Counted from the stretch's first letter, positions 47,981 through 56,650 are shown. The stretch: DNA of 64,000 nt from Rhizobium oryziradicis (GCF_001939045.1 NZ_MKIM01000031.1:248001-312000), one strand, 5' to 3'. The notes: a model not told the origin generated them from the letters alone. Numbers and translations: made by a program.

Positions 47981-48361
47981 ATGGCCAACACATCAAAGAC
48001 CGTAACACGTCAGGCTTTCGGGCCAAACGAGACGGACATCAATCTCTGCTATTTCGTATCCTGGGATAGCGAGATTCCGGGTGAAGGCGAAGTTGCCGAG
48101 CGCTGGGCACATTTTAACGACAAAGATGATGCCGACGCCTATTTCGCTGAAAAATCCAAGGATGCCGACCTGTTCGTCTGGAAGGGTGAGCTTGGTGTTT
48201 CCAAGTCACAGGGCCATTTCGACTGGTTCTACACCCAGTGGTCCAAGAGCCTTGATAAGCATCTGACGCAGAAGCCGGCCCAGGGCATGGGCTACCGCTT
48301 TTCCAACGACGCCTTTGAGGCATTTGAACCCCTCGAGTTCGAGGAAGAGGAAGCCGAATAA
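47981..48361 (+). CDS. Unrecognised acidic protein between sucC and sucD
   Basis: 126-residue soluble acidic protein; I do not recognise the family. There is no signal peptide or membrane helix. It is rich in aromatic residues ([22 protein letters not shown]) and ends in an acidic run (EFEEEEAE). It starts 4 bases after the sucC stop, and its TAA overlaps the sucD ATG by one base (TAATG at 48359-48363), so translation is likely coupled to both partners. Codon use matches the neighbours. A structural or regulatory role with succinyl-CoA synthetase is an inference from position only. Confidence 0.8.
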   Translation: MANTSKTVTRQAFGPNETDINLCYFVSWDSEIPGEGEVAERWAHFNDKDDADAYFAEKSKDADLFVWKGELGVSKSQGHFDWFYTQWSKSLDKHLTQKPAQGMGYRFSNDAFEAFEPLEFEEEEAE

Positions 48362-49263
48362 TGTCCATTTTGATCAATAAAGACACCAAGGTTCTCGTAC
48401 AGGGCCTGACCGGCAAGACCGGCACCTTCCACACCGAGCAGGCTCTGGCCTATTACGGCACCAAGATGGTGGGCGGTATTCACCCTGCCAAGGGCGGCAC
48501 CAACTGGACCGGCTCCAAGGGCGAAAGCCTGCCGATCTTCGCATCCGTTGCCGAAGGCAAGGATGTCACCGGCGCAAACGCATCGGTGATCTACGTTCCG
48601 CCAGCAGGCGCGGCCGCTGCTATTTTGGAAGCCATTGAAGCTGAAATTCCGCTGATCGTCTGCATCACCGAAGGCATTCCAGTGGCCGACATGGTCAAGG
48701 TCAAGGCTCGTCTGGACAAGTCCAAGTCGCGCCTGATTGGCCCCAACTGCCCAGGCGTTATGACGCCGGAAGAATGCAAGATCGGTATCATGCCGGGCTC
48801 GATCTTCCGCAAGGGTTCTGTTGGCGTGTTGTCGCGTTCCGGCACGTTGACATACGAAGCCGTGTTCCAGACATCGAATGAAGGCCTCGGCCAGACATCG
48901 GCTGTCGGTATCGGCGGCGACCCGGTCAAGGGCACTGAATTCATTGATATTCTGGAAATGTATCTCGCTGATGAGAACACCAAGTCGATCATCATGATCG
49001 GTGAAATCGGTGGTTCTGCTGAAGAAGAGGCTGCACAGTTCATCAAGGACGAAGCCAAGAAGGGTCGCAAGAAGCCAATGGTTGGCTTCATTGCCGGTCG
49101 TACGGCTCCTCCCGGTCGCACCATGGGTCACGCAGGCGCTGTGATCTCTGGCGGCAAGGGCGGCGCAGAAGACAAGATCGAAGCGATGGAATCGGCCGGT
49201 ATTCGCGTATCGCCGTCTCCAGCACGCCTCGGCAAAACGCTGGTTGAAGTTCTCAAGGGCTGA
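48361..49263 (+). CDS. sucD: Succinyl-CoA synthetase alpha subunit
   Basis: 300-residue CoA-binding subunit. The catalytic histidine that is phosphorylated during turnover is seen in [12 protein letters not shown], near residue 257. [18 protein letters not shown] opens the CoA-binding domain, and [20 protein letters not shown] is the other family block. GAGGAAGAGGAAG upstream serves as ribosome binding site within the preceding gene. Confidence 0.98.
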   Translation: MSILINKDTKVLVQGLTGKTGTFHTEQALAYYGTKMVGGIHPAKGGTNWTGSKGESLPIFASVAEGKDVTGANASVIYVPPAGAAAAILEAIEAEIPLIVCITEGIPVADMVKVKARLDKSKSRLIGPNCPGVMTPEECKIGIMPGSIFRKGSVGVLSRSGTLTYEAVFQTSNEGLGQTSAVGIGGDPVKGTEFIDILEMYLADENTKSIIMIGEIGGSAEEEAAQFIKDEAKKGRKKPMVGFIAGRTAPPGRTMGHAGAVISGGKGGAEDKIEAMESAGIRVSPSPARLGKTLVEVLKG

Positions 49264-49298
49264 ACCACATAAGAGTGTGGGCAGGCGCTGACCATGAT

Positions 49299-49309
49299 GC
49301 GCCTGCCCA
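49299..49309 (+). repeat. Right arm of an 11-bp hairpin after sucD (left arm 49278-49288)
   Basis: TGGGCAGGCGC (49278-49288) pairs perfectly with GCGCCTGCCCA (49299-49309) across a 10-base loop, 15 bases after the sucD stop. Only a weak T-rich tail follows (TGCTTCAGTTTC), so it is a possible partial terminator or processing hairpin separating sucCD from sucAB. Confidence 0.65.
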
Positions 49310-49357
49310 TGCTTCAGTTTCAAGTCCAGTTGAGCGCAAGTTCTGGCTGGCACATAT

Positions 49358-49386
49358 TTGACAAGCCAAATATTCGGCCGAATATT
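49358..49386 (+). promoter_or_regulatory. Putative sucAB promoter with overlapping 18-bp palindrome
   Basis: A perfect -35 hexamer TTGACA (49358-49363) and an AATATT (49381-49386) at 17-base spacing resemble a sigma70 promoter. The perfect palindrome AATATTCGGCCGAATATT (49369-49386) spans the spacer and the -10 region, a classical repressor-site position. AATATTCGGC also occurs twice as a direct repeat (49369 and 49381). The sucA ATG is about 48 bases further on. Confidence 0.6.
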
Positions 49387-49404
49387 CGGCTATGACCTCA
49401 AGTC

Positions 49405-49437
49405 GGGAGGCGGGCACGGGGCCCGCAGAAAACCATG
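49405..49437 (+). promoter_or_regulatory. Distant ribosome binding site, hairpin and sucA start
   Basis: No Shine-Dalgarno sequence lies close to the sucA ATG (49435). GGGAGG is at 49405-49410, 24 bases away. A hairpin GCGGGC/GCCCGC (49410-49415 with 49421-49426) lies between; if folded, it leaves 8 bases between stem and ATG, a normal spacing. Confidence 0.5.
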
Positions 49438-52428
49438 GCAAGGCAAGAAGCCAACGAGCAGTTTCAGATTACGTCCTTTCTGGATGGATCGAATGCGATC
49501 TACATCGAGCAGCTTTATGCGCGTTACGAAGAGGATCCGAATTCGGTATCGTCGGAGTGGCAATCCTTTTTCAAGGCGCTGGGCGATAATCCAAGCGACG
49601 TGAAAAAGGCAGCGAAGGGTGCCTCCTGGCAGCGGAGCAATTGGCCGCTGACGCCTCGCACCGATCTGGTATCGGCGCTCGATGGCAATTGGGGTCTGAT
49701 TGAAAAGGCCATAGAAACCAAGGTCAAGGGCAAGGCCGAGAAGGCAGCTGTCGCTGGTACGCCGGTTTCTGAAACCGAAGTGCTGCAGGCGACCCGTGAT
49801 AGCGTTCGCGCCATCATGATGATTCGCGCCTATCGCATGCGCGGCCATTTGCATGCCAAGCTCGATCCGCTCGGCATTGCAACGCCTGTTGATGACTATA
49901 ATGAATTGTCGCCGTCTTCCTATGGCTTCACGGATGCCGATTACGACCGCAAGATCTTTATCGACAACGTGTTGGGGCTGGAATACGCCACCATTCGCGA
50001 GATGATCGAGATTCTGGAGCGCACCTATTGCTCGACACTGGGTGTCGAATTCATGCATATCTCCAATCCAGAAGAAAAGTCCTGGATTCAGGAGCGCATC
50101 GAAGGCCCTGATAAAGGCGTTGAATTCACGCTTGAGGGCAAGAAGGCGATTTTGCAAAAACTGATCGAAGCTGAAGGCTTTGAGCAGTTTATCGATGTGA
50201 AATACAAGGGCACCAAGCGTTTTGGTCTCGACGGCGGTGAATCGCTCATTCCTGCGCTGGAACAGATTATCAAGCGCGGCGGTCAGGAAGGTCTGGAACA
50301 GGTTGTTCTGGGCATGCCGCATCGCGGCCGTTTGAATGTGTTGACCAACGTGATGGGCAAGCCGCATCGCGCCGTGTTCCACGAGTTCAAGGGCGGCTCC
50401 TTCAAGCCGGATGAAGTCGAAGGCTCTGGCGACGTAAAATACCATCTCGGTGCATCGTCTGACCGCGAATTCGACGGCAACAAGGTTCACTTGTCGCTCA
50501 CCGCCAATCCGTCGCACCTGGAAATCGTCAACCCGGTGGTCATGGGTAAAGCGCGTGCCAAGCAGGATCAGCTTGCCAAGGTCTGGGACGGCGACGTGAT
50601 TCCTTTGAAGGAACGCGCCAAGGTTTTGCCATTGCTTTTGCATGGTGATGCGGCTTTTGCCGGTCAGGGCGTTGTTGCTGAAATTTTGGGCCTGTCGGGT
50701 CTGCGTGGTCACCGCGTTGCGGGCACCATGCATGTGATTGTCAACAACCAGATCGGTTTTACCACCAATCCGGGCTATTCGCGCTCGTCGCCTTATCCAT
50801 CGGATGTGGCCAAGATGATCGAAGCGCCGATCTTCCACGTCAATGGTGATGATCCGGAAGCGGTTGTTTATGCGGCTAAGGTTGCTACCGAATACCGCAT
50901 GAAGTTCCATAAGCCTGTCGTGATCGACATGTTCTGCTATCGTCGCTTTGGCCATAACGAAGGTGATGAGCCATCGTTCACCCAGCCAAAGATGTACAAG
51001 GAAATTCGCGCCCATAAGACGGTTGTGCAGCTTTACGGCGAGCGCCTGATCAGCGAAGGCTTGATCACTGAAGGCGAATTGGAAAAGATGAAGGCCGATT
51101 GGCGCGCCAATCTGGAGCAGGAATTCGAAGCAGGCCAAGCCTATAAGCCCAACAAGGCTGACTGGCTGGACGGCGTTTGGTCTGGTATGCGCGCGGCTGA
51201 CAATGCCGACGAGCAGCGCCGTGGCAAAACGGCTGTGCCGATGAAGACCCTCAAGGAAATCGGCCGCAAGCTGTCGTCGATCCCGGAAGGTTTTAACGCG
51301 CACCGCACCATTCAGCGCTTCATGGATAACCGCGCTCAGATGATTGAGACCGGTGAAGGCATTGACTGGGCGATGGCGGAAGCGCTGGCGTTCGGCTCGA
51401 CCGTGCTGGACGGCCACAAGATCCGTCTGTCCGGTCAGGATTGCGAACGCGGCACTTTCTCGCAGCGCCACTCGGTTCTCTACGATCAGGAAACAGAAGA
51501 CCGCTACATTCCGCTGGCCAATCTGGCTCCAAATCAGGCGCGTTACGAAGTCATCAACTCCATGCTGTCTGAAGAGGCAGTCCTTGGGTTTGAATATGGC
51601 TATTCGCTGGCACGTCCAAACGCTCTGACCCTGTGGGAAGCCCAGTTTGGTGACTTCGCCAACGGTGCGCAGGTGGTGTTTGACCAGTTCATCTCCTCGG
51701 GTGAGCGCAAGTGGCTGCGTATGTCCGGTCTGGTTTGCCTTCTGCCGCATGGCTATGAAGGTCAGGGGCCAGAGCATTCGTCGGCTCGTCTTGAGCGTTG
51801 GCTCCAGATGTGTGCAGAAGACAACATGCAGGTTGCCAACGTCACCACGCCAAGCAACTACTTCCACATTCTGCGCCGTCAGGTTAAGCGCGACTTCCGC
51901 AAGCCGCTGATTCTGATGACACCAAAATCCTTGCTGCGCCATAAGCGTGCAACATCGACCTTGGCGGAAATGGCGGGCGAAACCTCGTTCCACCGTCTGC
52001 TGTGGGATGATGCCGAGATGATCAAGGACGGCCCGATCAAGCTCCAGAAGGATGCCAAGATCCGCCGCGTGGTGATGTGCACGGGTAAGGTTTACTATGA
52101 CCTGCTGGAAGAGCGCGAAAAGCGTGGCATTGATGATGTCTACCTGTTGCGTATCGAGCAGCTCTATCCGTTCCCGGCCAAGGCGCTGATCAATGAACTG
52201 AGCCGTTTCCGCAATGCGGAGATGGTCTGGTGCCAGGAAGAGCCCAAGAATATGGGTGCATGGTCGTTCATTGATCCTTACCTGGAATGGGTGCTGGCGC
52301 ATATTGATGCCAAGTACCAGCGGGTACGCTACACCGGCCGTCCGGCGGCAGCATCGCCTGCAACGGGCCTGATGTCCAAGCACCTTGCCCAGCTTGAAGC
52401 CTTCCTTGAGGACGCTCTGGGCGGCTGA
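49435..52428 (+). CDS. sucA: 2-oxoglutarate dehydrogenase E1 component
   Basis: 997-residue thiamine-diphosphate enzyme that decarboxylates 2-oxoglutarate and passes succinyl to SucB. The N-terminal FLDGSNAIYIEQLYARYEEDPNSV peptide binds the E2 core. The core shows GMPHRGRLNVL, SLTANPSHLE, the ThDP-binding HGDAAFAGQG and DMFCYRRFGHNEGDEP, and the C-terminal half ends with RYTGRPAAASPATG. The length is usual for rhizobial SucA. The ATG at 49435 is the only in-frame start after an upstream stop at 49393. Confidence 0.98.
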   Translation: MARQEANEQFQITSFLDGSNAIYIEQLYARYEEDPNSVSSEWQSFFKALGDNPSDVKKAAKGASWQRSNWPLTPRTDLVSALDGNWGLIEKAIETKVKGKAEKAAVAGTPVSETEVLQATRDSVRAIMMIRAYRMRGHLHAKLDPLGIATPVDDYNELSPSSYGFTDADYDRKIFIDNVLGLEYATIREMIEILERTYCSTLGVEFMHISNPEEKSWIQERIEGPDKGVEFTLEGKKAILQKLIEAEGFEQFIDVKYKGTKRFGLDGGESLIPALEQIIKRGGQEGLEQVVLGMPHRGRLNVLTNVMGKPHRAVFHEFKGGSFKPDEVEGSGDVKYHLGASSDREFDGNKVHLSLTANPSHLEIVNPVVMGKARAKQDQLAKVWDGDVIPLKERAKVLPLLLHGDAAFAGQGVVAEILGLSGLRGHRVAGTMHVIVNNQIGFTTNPGYSRSSPYPSDVAKMIEAPIFHVNGDDPEAVVYAAKVATEYRMKFHKPVVIDMFCYRRFGHNEGDEPSFTQPKMYKEIRAHKTVVQLYGERLISEGLITEGELEKMKADWRANLEQEFEAGQAYKPNKADWLDGVWSGMRAADNADEQRRGKTAVPMKTLKEIGRKLSSIPEGFNAHRTIQRFMDNRAQMIETGEGIDWAMAEALAFGSTVLDGHKIRLSGQDCERGTFSQRHSVLYDQETEDRYIPLANLAPNQARYEVINSMLSEEAVLGFEYGYSLARPNALTLWEAQFGDFANGAQVVFDQFISSGERKWLRMSGLVCLLPHGYEGQGPEHSSARLERWLQMCAEDNMQVANVTTPSNYFHILRRQVKRDFRKPLILMTPKSLLRHKRATSTLAEMAGETSFHRLLWDDAEMIKDGPIKLQKDAKIRRVVMCTGKVYYDLLEEREKRGIDDVYLLRIEQLYPFPAKALINELSRFRNAEMVWCQEEPKNMGAWSFIDPYLEWVLAHIDAKYQRVRYTGRPAAASPATGLMSKHLAQLEAFLEDALGG

Positions 52429-52436
52429 TGCCGCGC

Positions 52437-52471
52437 TTAGTGCGGTTCACTGAAACAGTGAACCGCACTAA
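52437..52471. repeat. Perfect 16-bp hairpin between sucA and sucB
   Basis: TTAGTGCGGTTCACTG (52437-52452), loop AAA, CAGTGAACCGCACTAA (52456-52471), 8 bases after the sucA stop. CTCTTTGTTTAT follows, a weak T-rich tail. It may attenuate sucB relative to sucA, or stabilise the sucA 3' end. Confidence 0.85.
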
Positions 52472-52482
52472 CTCTTTGTTTA

Positions 52483-52534
52483 TACGCATTTCCGGACGGA
52501 AAACCGCACCACACTTTTCCTGGAAATGCTCTAG
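52483..52534. repeat. Rhizobial-type short palindromic intergenic element, copy 2
   Basis: Nested palindrome: GCATTTCC (52486-52493) with GGAAATGC (52522-52529), and inside it GGAAAA (52498-52503) with TTTTCC (52515-52520). It shares GAAAACCG, CACTTTTC and ATGCT with the copy at 29702-29755 and lies 12 bases after the 16-bp hairpin. Confidence 0.75.
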
Positions 52535-52579
52535 GCACCCTTGTTTGAAACGCACACAGATCAACGGAATTGTTTTATC

Positions 52580-53797
52580 ATGGCCACTGAAATCCGCGTC
52601 CCCACTCTGGGTGAATCCGTCAGCGAAGCCACCATCGGCACCTGGTTCAAAAAGGTTGGCGATGTCGTCAAGGTTGACGAACCGCTTGTCGAGCTTGAAA
52701 CCGATAAGGTGACAGTTGAAGTTCCTTCGCCTGTTTCCGGCGTCCTGACCGAAATCGTCGCCCAGAACGGCGACACCGTTGGTCTCGGCGCTCTGCTGGG
52801 CAATATCACTGAGGGCGCATCGGCTGGTGCCTCAGCACCTGCTGCCGCTCCGGCTCCAGCGGCTGCTCCAGCAGCCCCCGCTCAGGCCGCACCTGCTGCT
52901 TCCTCTTCCATGCCAGCGGCTCCGGCTGCTGCAAAGCTTGCCGCTGACAACAACGTCAACACGGCTGATGTTGATGGCTCCGGCAAGCGTGGTCAGGTGC
53001 TCAAGGGCGACGTGATTGCAGCGATTGCCAAGGGTCCGGTTGCAGCAGCACCTGCGGCTCCTGCTGCACCACGTCCAGTGTCCAGCGCTGACGATGCATC
53101 CCGCGAAGAGCGCGTCAAGATGACGCGCCTGCGCCAGACCATTGCCAAGCGCCTCAAAGATGCCCAGAACACCGCTGCGATGCTGACCACTTACAACGAA
53201 GTGGACATGTCGGCCGTGATGAGCCTTCGCAACAAGTACAAGGACATTTTTGAAAAGAAGCACGGTGTCAAGCTTGGCTTCATGGGCTTCTTCACCAAGG
53301 CCGTGACCCACGCCCTGAAGGAACTGCCTGCTGTGAACGCCGAAATCGACGGCACAGACATCATCTACAAGAACTATTGTCACGTTGGCATGGCCGTTGG
53401 CACCGACAAGGGTCTGGTCGTTCCGGTGATCCGCGATGCTGATCAGATGTCGATTTCCGGCGTTGAGAAGGAACTGGGTCGTCTTGCCAAGGCAGCCCGC
53501 GATGGCTCGCTTTCCATGGCCGACATGCAGGGCGGCACCTTCACCATCACCAATGGTGGCGTGTATGGCTCGCTGATGTCTTCGCCAATCCTCAATGCGC
53601 CTCAGTCCGGTATCTTGGGCATGCACAAGATTCAGGATCGTCCGGTTGTGGTTGGCGGTCAGATCGTGATCCGTCCGATGATGTACCTGGCACTGTCCTA
53701 TGACCACCGGATTGTTGACGGCAAGGAAGCCGTGACCTTCCTCGTGCGCGTCAAGGAAAGCCTGGAAGATCCAGAGCGTCTGGTTCTGGACCTCTAA
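52580..53797 (+). CDS. sucB: 2-oxoglutarate dehydrogenase E2 (dihydrolipoyl succinyltransferase)
   Basis: 405-residue core of the 2-oxoglutarate dehydrogenase complex. One lipoyl domain is present, with lipoyl-lysine Lys43 in [11 protein letters not shown]. An Ala/Pro-rich linker, a peripheral-subunit-binding domain (around 125-165) and a catalytic domain with His376 and Asp380 in DHRIVDG follow. The start at 52580 gives the normal [14 protein letters not shown]; an in-frame upstream start at 52541 is unlikely. It lies 151 bases from sucA, with two palindromic elements in between. Confidence 0.98.
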   Translation: MATEIRVPTLGESVSEATIGTWFKKVGDVVKVDEPLVELETDKVTVEVPSPVSGVLTEIVAQNGDTVGLGALLGNITEGASAGASAPAAAPAPAAAPAAPAQAAPAASSSMPAAPAAAKLAADNNVNTADVDGSGKRGQVLKGDVIAAIAKGPVAAAPAAPAAPRPVSSADDASREERVKMTRLRQTIAKRLKDAQNTAAMLTTYNEVDMSAVMSLRNKYKDIFEKKHGVKLGFMGFFTKAVTHALKELPAVNAEIDGTDIIYKNYCHVGMAVGTDKGLVVPVIRDADQMSISGVEKELGRLAKAARDGSLSMADMQGGTFTITNGGVYGSLMSSPILNAPQSGILGMHKIQDRPVVVGGQIVIRPMMYLALSYDHRIVDGKEAVTFLVRVKESLEDPERLVLDL

Positions 53798-53812
53798 GCA
53801 TTGGTTGTTTCC

Positions 53813-53850
53813 TGTCCTCTTTCTCGACCTCCGGGTCGTGGAAGAGGACA
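53813..53850 (+). repeat. Long imperfect hairpin after sucB
   Basis: About 17 bp of stem, with one mismatch and one wobble pair (TGTCCTCTT... pairing with ...AAGAGGACA), and a small loop, 15 bases after the sucB stop. No T-run follows. It is probably a partial terminator or an mRNA end barrier before the MAPEG gene. Confidence 0.7.
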
Positions 53851-53913
53851 TGGTTTAACGTGCGTAGCGGCATTCCCGTGGAATGATGTCGATCAAAAAA
53901 GTGGAGTCTGATC

Positions 53914-54327
53914 ATGCAGCCAACTTTTCTTGCCGCCTCGCCCTTTTTGCCTATCCTTGGTTTCAGTGTTGTTTTGCTGATTGCGCATATCCTGCTGCAA
54001 GGCATGACCGCGACCAAGGAACTGGGAACGGATTGGAATGCCGGTCCTCGCGATGACAACAAGAAGCCAAAGGGCAATCTTGCCGGTCGTGCCGAGCGCG
54101 CATCCGCGAATTTTCGCGAGACCTATCCAGCTTTTATTGCGCTCGCCTTTGGGCTGATCCTTGCGGGTGATCCCCATGGCTTTGGTCTCATTGGTGCCTG
54201 GGTGTGGGTGCTGTGCCGGATTGTGTATATCCCGCTTTATCTGGCCGGAATTCCTTATATTCGCTCCATGATCTGGCTGGGTTCGCTGGCAGGTCTGGTT
54301 GCAATGCTGTTGGTGTTGCTGTTTTAA
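53914..54327 (+). CDS. MAPEG family membrane protein
   Basis: 137-residue protein with four hydrophobic helices. The polar stretch GNLAGRAERASANFRETYPAFIALAF carries the RAxRANxNxxE-like signature of MAPEG proteins (membrane-associated eicosanoid and glutathione metabolism), here RAERASANFRET. Bacterial members have poorly defined glutathione-dependent or structural roles. It lies between sucB and a LysE-type gene in the gap before lpdA. Confidence 0.9.
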   Translation: MQPTFLAASPFLPILGFSVVLLIAHILLQGMTATKELGTDWNAGPRDDNKKPKGNLAGRAERASANFRETYPAFIALAFGLILAGDPHGFGLIGAWVWVLCRIVYIPLYLAGIPYIRSMIWLGSLAGLVAMLLVLLF

Positions 54328-54353
54328 TCGGTGGCGATTGTGCTGAGTGAGAA

Positions 54354-55001
54354 ATGTTGATGCACCCCTATTTATTTGAACTTGCATCGCTGATGGCAAT
54401 TTTTGCATTTGCAATCGTCTCTCCGGGTGCGGATCTGGCCATGGTTATGCGCCAATCGCTGATCCACGGTCGCCGAGAGGCGATCATCACCAGCTTTGGC
54501 ATTGGCGCATCGCTGATGTTTCATGTGACATATACCATTCTTGGTCTGGGGCTGATCATTTCCCAATCGATCACCCTGTTTAATATCGTCAAATGGTGCG
54601 GCGTTGCCTACCTTCTCTACATTGGCGTTAAATCGCTCCGCGCTGGAAAATCTGATTTGACTGCGCAGCCTGCTGTGGTTGAAGCCGACAAAAAGCGTCA
54701 GTCTGCTGCCAAGTCCTTCCTTCTGGGGTTTGCGGCCAATGTCTTGAATCCGAAGGCGGTGTTTTTCTTCCTGTCGATCTTCTCCACAATGGTCAGCGTT
54801 CAAACGCCAAGCACGGTCAAGTTTGGCTATGGTCTTGTGATGGCAACATGCCTGATCATGTGGTTTGTCGGTGTGAGCATTTTCATGACAACACCAAAAA
54901 TGCGGGCAACCTTCTCGCGTGCCAGTCAATGGATTGATCGCGTCAGCGGCGCGGTCTTCATCGTGCTCGGCCTGAAGCTTGCGACCGAGAAGGCTGGTTA
55001 A
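54354..55001 (+). CDS. LysE/RhtB family exporter
   Basis: 215-residue membrane protein with about six helices. SPGADLAMVMRQSLIHGRREAIITSFGIG and the GFAANVLNPKAVFFFLSIF block identify the LysE/RhtB family. It differs clearly from the exporter at 17734. The start may be ATG 54354 or 54360. It sits 26 bases after the MAPEG gene and about 106 bases before lpdA. The substrate is unknown. Confidence 0.9.
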   Translation: MLMHPYLFELASLMAIFAFAIVSPGADLAMVMRQSLIHGRREAIITSFGIGASLMFHVTYTILGLGLIISQSITLFNIVKWCGVAYLLYIGVKSLRAGKSDLTAQPAVVEADKKRQSAAKSFLLGFAANVLNPKAVFFFLSIFSTMVSVQTPSTVKFGYGLVMATCLIMWFVGVSIFMTTPKMRATFSRASQWIDRVSGAVFIVLGLKLATEKAG

Positions 55002-55107
55002 TTCGGGGCGCTTTGCGTCCATCATGGGACGGATTGACCGTCTCGATTGTGCTTTGCCTTTGCCCAAGAGATGGGCGGCATTACGTTTGATATAAAGGAA
55101 TGAGAAA

Positions 55108-56514
55108 ATGGCGTATGATCTTGTGGTGATCGGTAGCGGCCCTGGCGGTTATGTCTGTGCGATCAAGGCAGCCCAGCTCGGCATGAAGGTGGCTGTGGTT
55201 GAAAAGCGTGCAACTTACGGCGGCACCTGCCTCAACGTCGGCTGCATCCCCTCCAAGGCTTTGTTGCATGCCTCTGAAATGTTCCATCACGCCGCCCACG
55301 GCATGGCCGATCTGGGCGTCGAGGTTGGTGCACCAACGCTGAACCTGCCCAAGATGATGGCCCATAAGGATGCCACCGTGAAGGCCAATGTCGAAGGCGT
55401 GTCCTTCCTGTTCAAGAAGAACAAGATTGATGGCGTGATTGGCACCGGCAAGATCGTGGCGGTTGGTAAGGTCTCGGTCACCAATGACAAGGGCGAAGAG
55501 CAGGTTCTGGAAACCAAGAACATCGTGATTGCAACCGGCTCGGATGTGGCTGGCATTCCCGGTGTGGCGGTCGATATTGACGAGAAGATCATTGTGTCGT
55601 CCACCGGCGGCATTGCGTTGGACAAGGTGCCGGGCAAGATGATCGTGGTTGGCGGCGGCGTGATCGGCCTTGAGCTTGGCTCGGTTTGGGCGCGTCTGGG
55701 TGCCAAGGTCACAGTCGTTGAATATCTCGACACGATTTTGGGCGGTATGGACGGCGAAGTGTCCAAGCAGTTCCAGCGCATGCTGGTCAAGCAGGGCATG
55801 GAGTTCAACCTCGGTGCCAAAGTCACCGCCGTTGAAAAGTCCGGCGCAGGTGCCAAGGTGACGTTCGAGCCTGCCAAGGGCGGCGAAGCCACAACTCTGG
55901 AAGCCGATGTTGTGCTGGTGGCCACGGGCCGCAAGCCTTACACCACGGGCCTTGGCCTTGAAACTGTTGGCGTTGCCCTCGACAACCGTGGCCGCGTCGA
56001 AATCGACAACCACTTCCAGACCAATGTGGCTAGTATTTACGCCATCGGCGACGTGGTCAAGGGCCCAATGCTGGCCCATAAGGCTGAAGATGAAGGCGTG
56101 GCTCTGGCCGAAATTCTCTCCGGTCAGCATGGTCATGTGAATTACGATGTCATTCCGGGCGTGGTCTACACCCAGCCGGAAGTGGCCTCTGTTGGCAAGA
56201 CCGAGGAAGAACTGAAGGCCGCAGGCATCGCCTATAAGGCTGGCAAGTTCCCGTTCACCGCCAATGGTCGTGCGCGTGCGATGAATGCCACGGATGGCTT
56301 CGTCAAGGTTTTGGCCGATAAGGACACCGACCGCGTTCTCGGCGTTCACATCATTGGTCTTGGCGCGGGCGAAATGATCCATGAAGCCGCTGTTTTGATG
56401 GAATTTGGTGGCTCGTCTGAAGATCTGGGTCGCACCTGCCATGCGCATCCGACCATGTCGGAAGCCGTGAAGGAAGCTGCATTGGCAACCTTTGCCAAGC
56501 CAATCCATATGTAA
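55108..56514 (+). CDS. lpdA: Dihydrolipoamide dehydrogenase (E3)
   Basis: 468-residue FAD/NAD flavoprotein that reoxidises lipoyl groups of the 2-oxoglutarate dehydrogenase complex. GSGPGGYVCA binds FAD. The redox disulfide is Cys41-Cys46 in GGTCLNVGCIPSK. The NAD motif GGGVIGLELG and the catalytic His447/Glu452 in HAHPTMSEA are present. AAGGAATGAG precedes the ATG. It completes the sucAB-lpdA set despite the two inserted membrane protein genes. Confidence 0.98.
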   Translation: MAYDLVVIGSGPGGYVCAIKAAQLGMKVAVVEKRATYGGTCLNVGCIPSKALLHASEMFHHAAHGMADLGVEVGAPTLNLPKMMAHKDATVKANVEGVSFLFKKNKIDGVIGTGKIVAVGKVSVTNDKGEEQVLETKNIVIATGSDVAGIPGVAVDIDEKIIVSSTGGIALDKVPGKMIVVGGGVIGLELGSVWARLGAKVTVVEYLDTILGGMDGEVSKQFQRMLVKQGMEFNLGAKVTAVEKSGAGAKVTFEPAKGGEATTLEADVVLVATGRKPYTTGLGLETVGVALDNRGRVEIDNHFQTNVASIYAIGDVVKGPMLAHKAEDEGVALAEILSGQHGHVNYDVIPGVVYTQPEVASVGKTEEELKAAGIAYKAGKFPFTANGRARAMNATDGFVKVLADKDTDRVLGVHIIGLGAGEMIHEAAVLMEFGGSSEDLGRTCHAHPTMSEAVKEAALATFAKPIHM

Positions 56515-56568
56515 TCCTCTTCTGAAAAGAAGAGAAAAATCGACCAGTATTATATTTTCGTCATATTG

Positions 56569-56602
56569 AAAGCCGTGGCTTGTTATCCAAGCCACGGCTT
56601 TT
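56569..56602 (+). terminator. Rho-independent terminator of lpdA
   Basis: Perfect 14-bp stem (56569-56582 with 56588-56601) with a 5-base loop, ending in TTTT. A second small hairpin, CTCTTCT/AGAAGAG, lies directly after the stop. Confidence 0.88.
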
Positions 56603-56650
56603 ATCATAGGGCCGTATGTTCCTTTAACCTTTTGATAAAAGGCAAGAATT

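Noticed and set aside
49390-52383. 997-codon open frame antisense to sucA, plus similar long antisense frames opposite lpdA (55081-56670) and priA (62594-63967)
   Set aside because: All mirror strongly biased housekeeping genes and lack promoters, ribosome binding sites and family resemblance.
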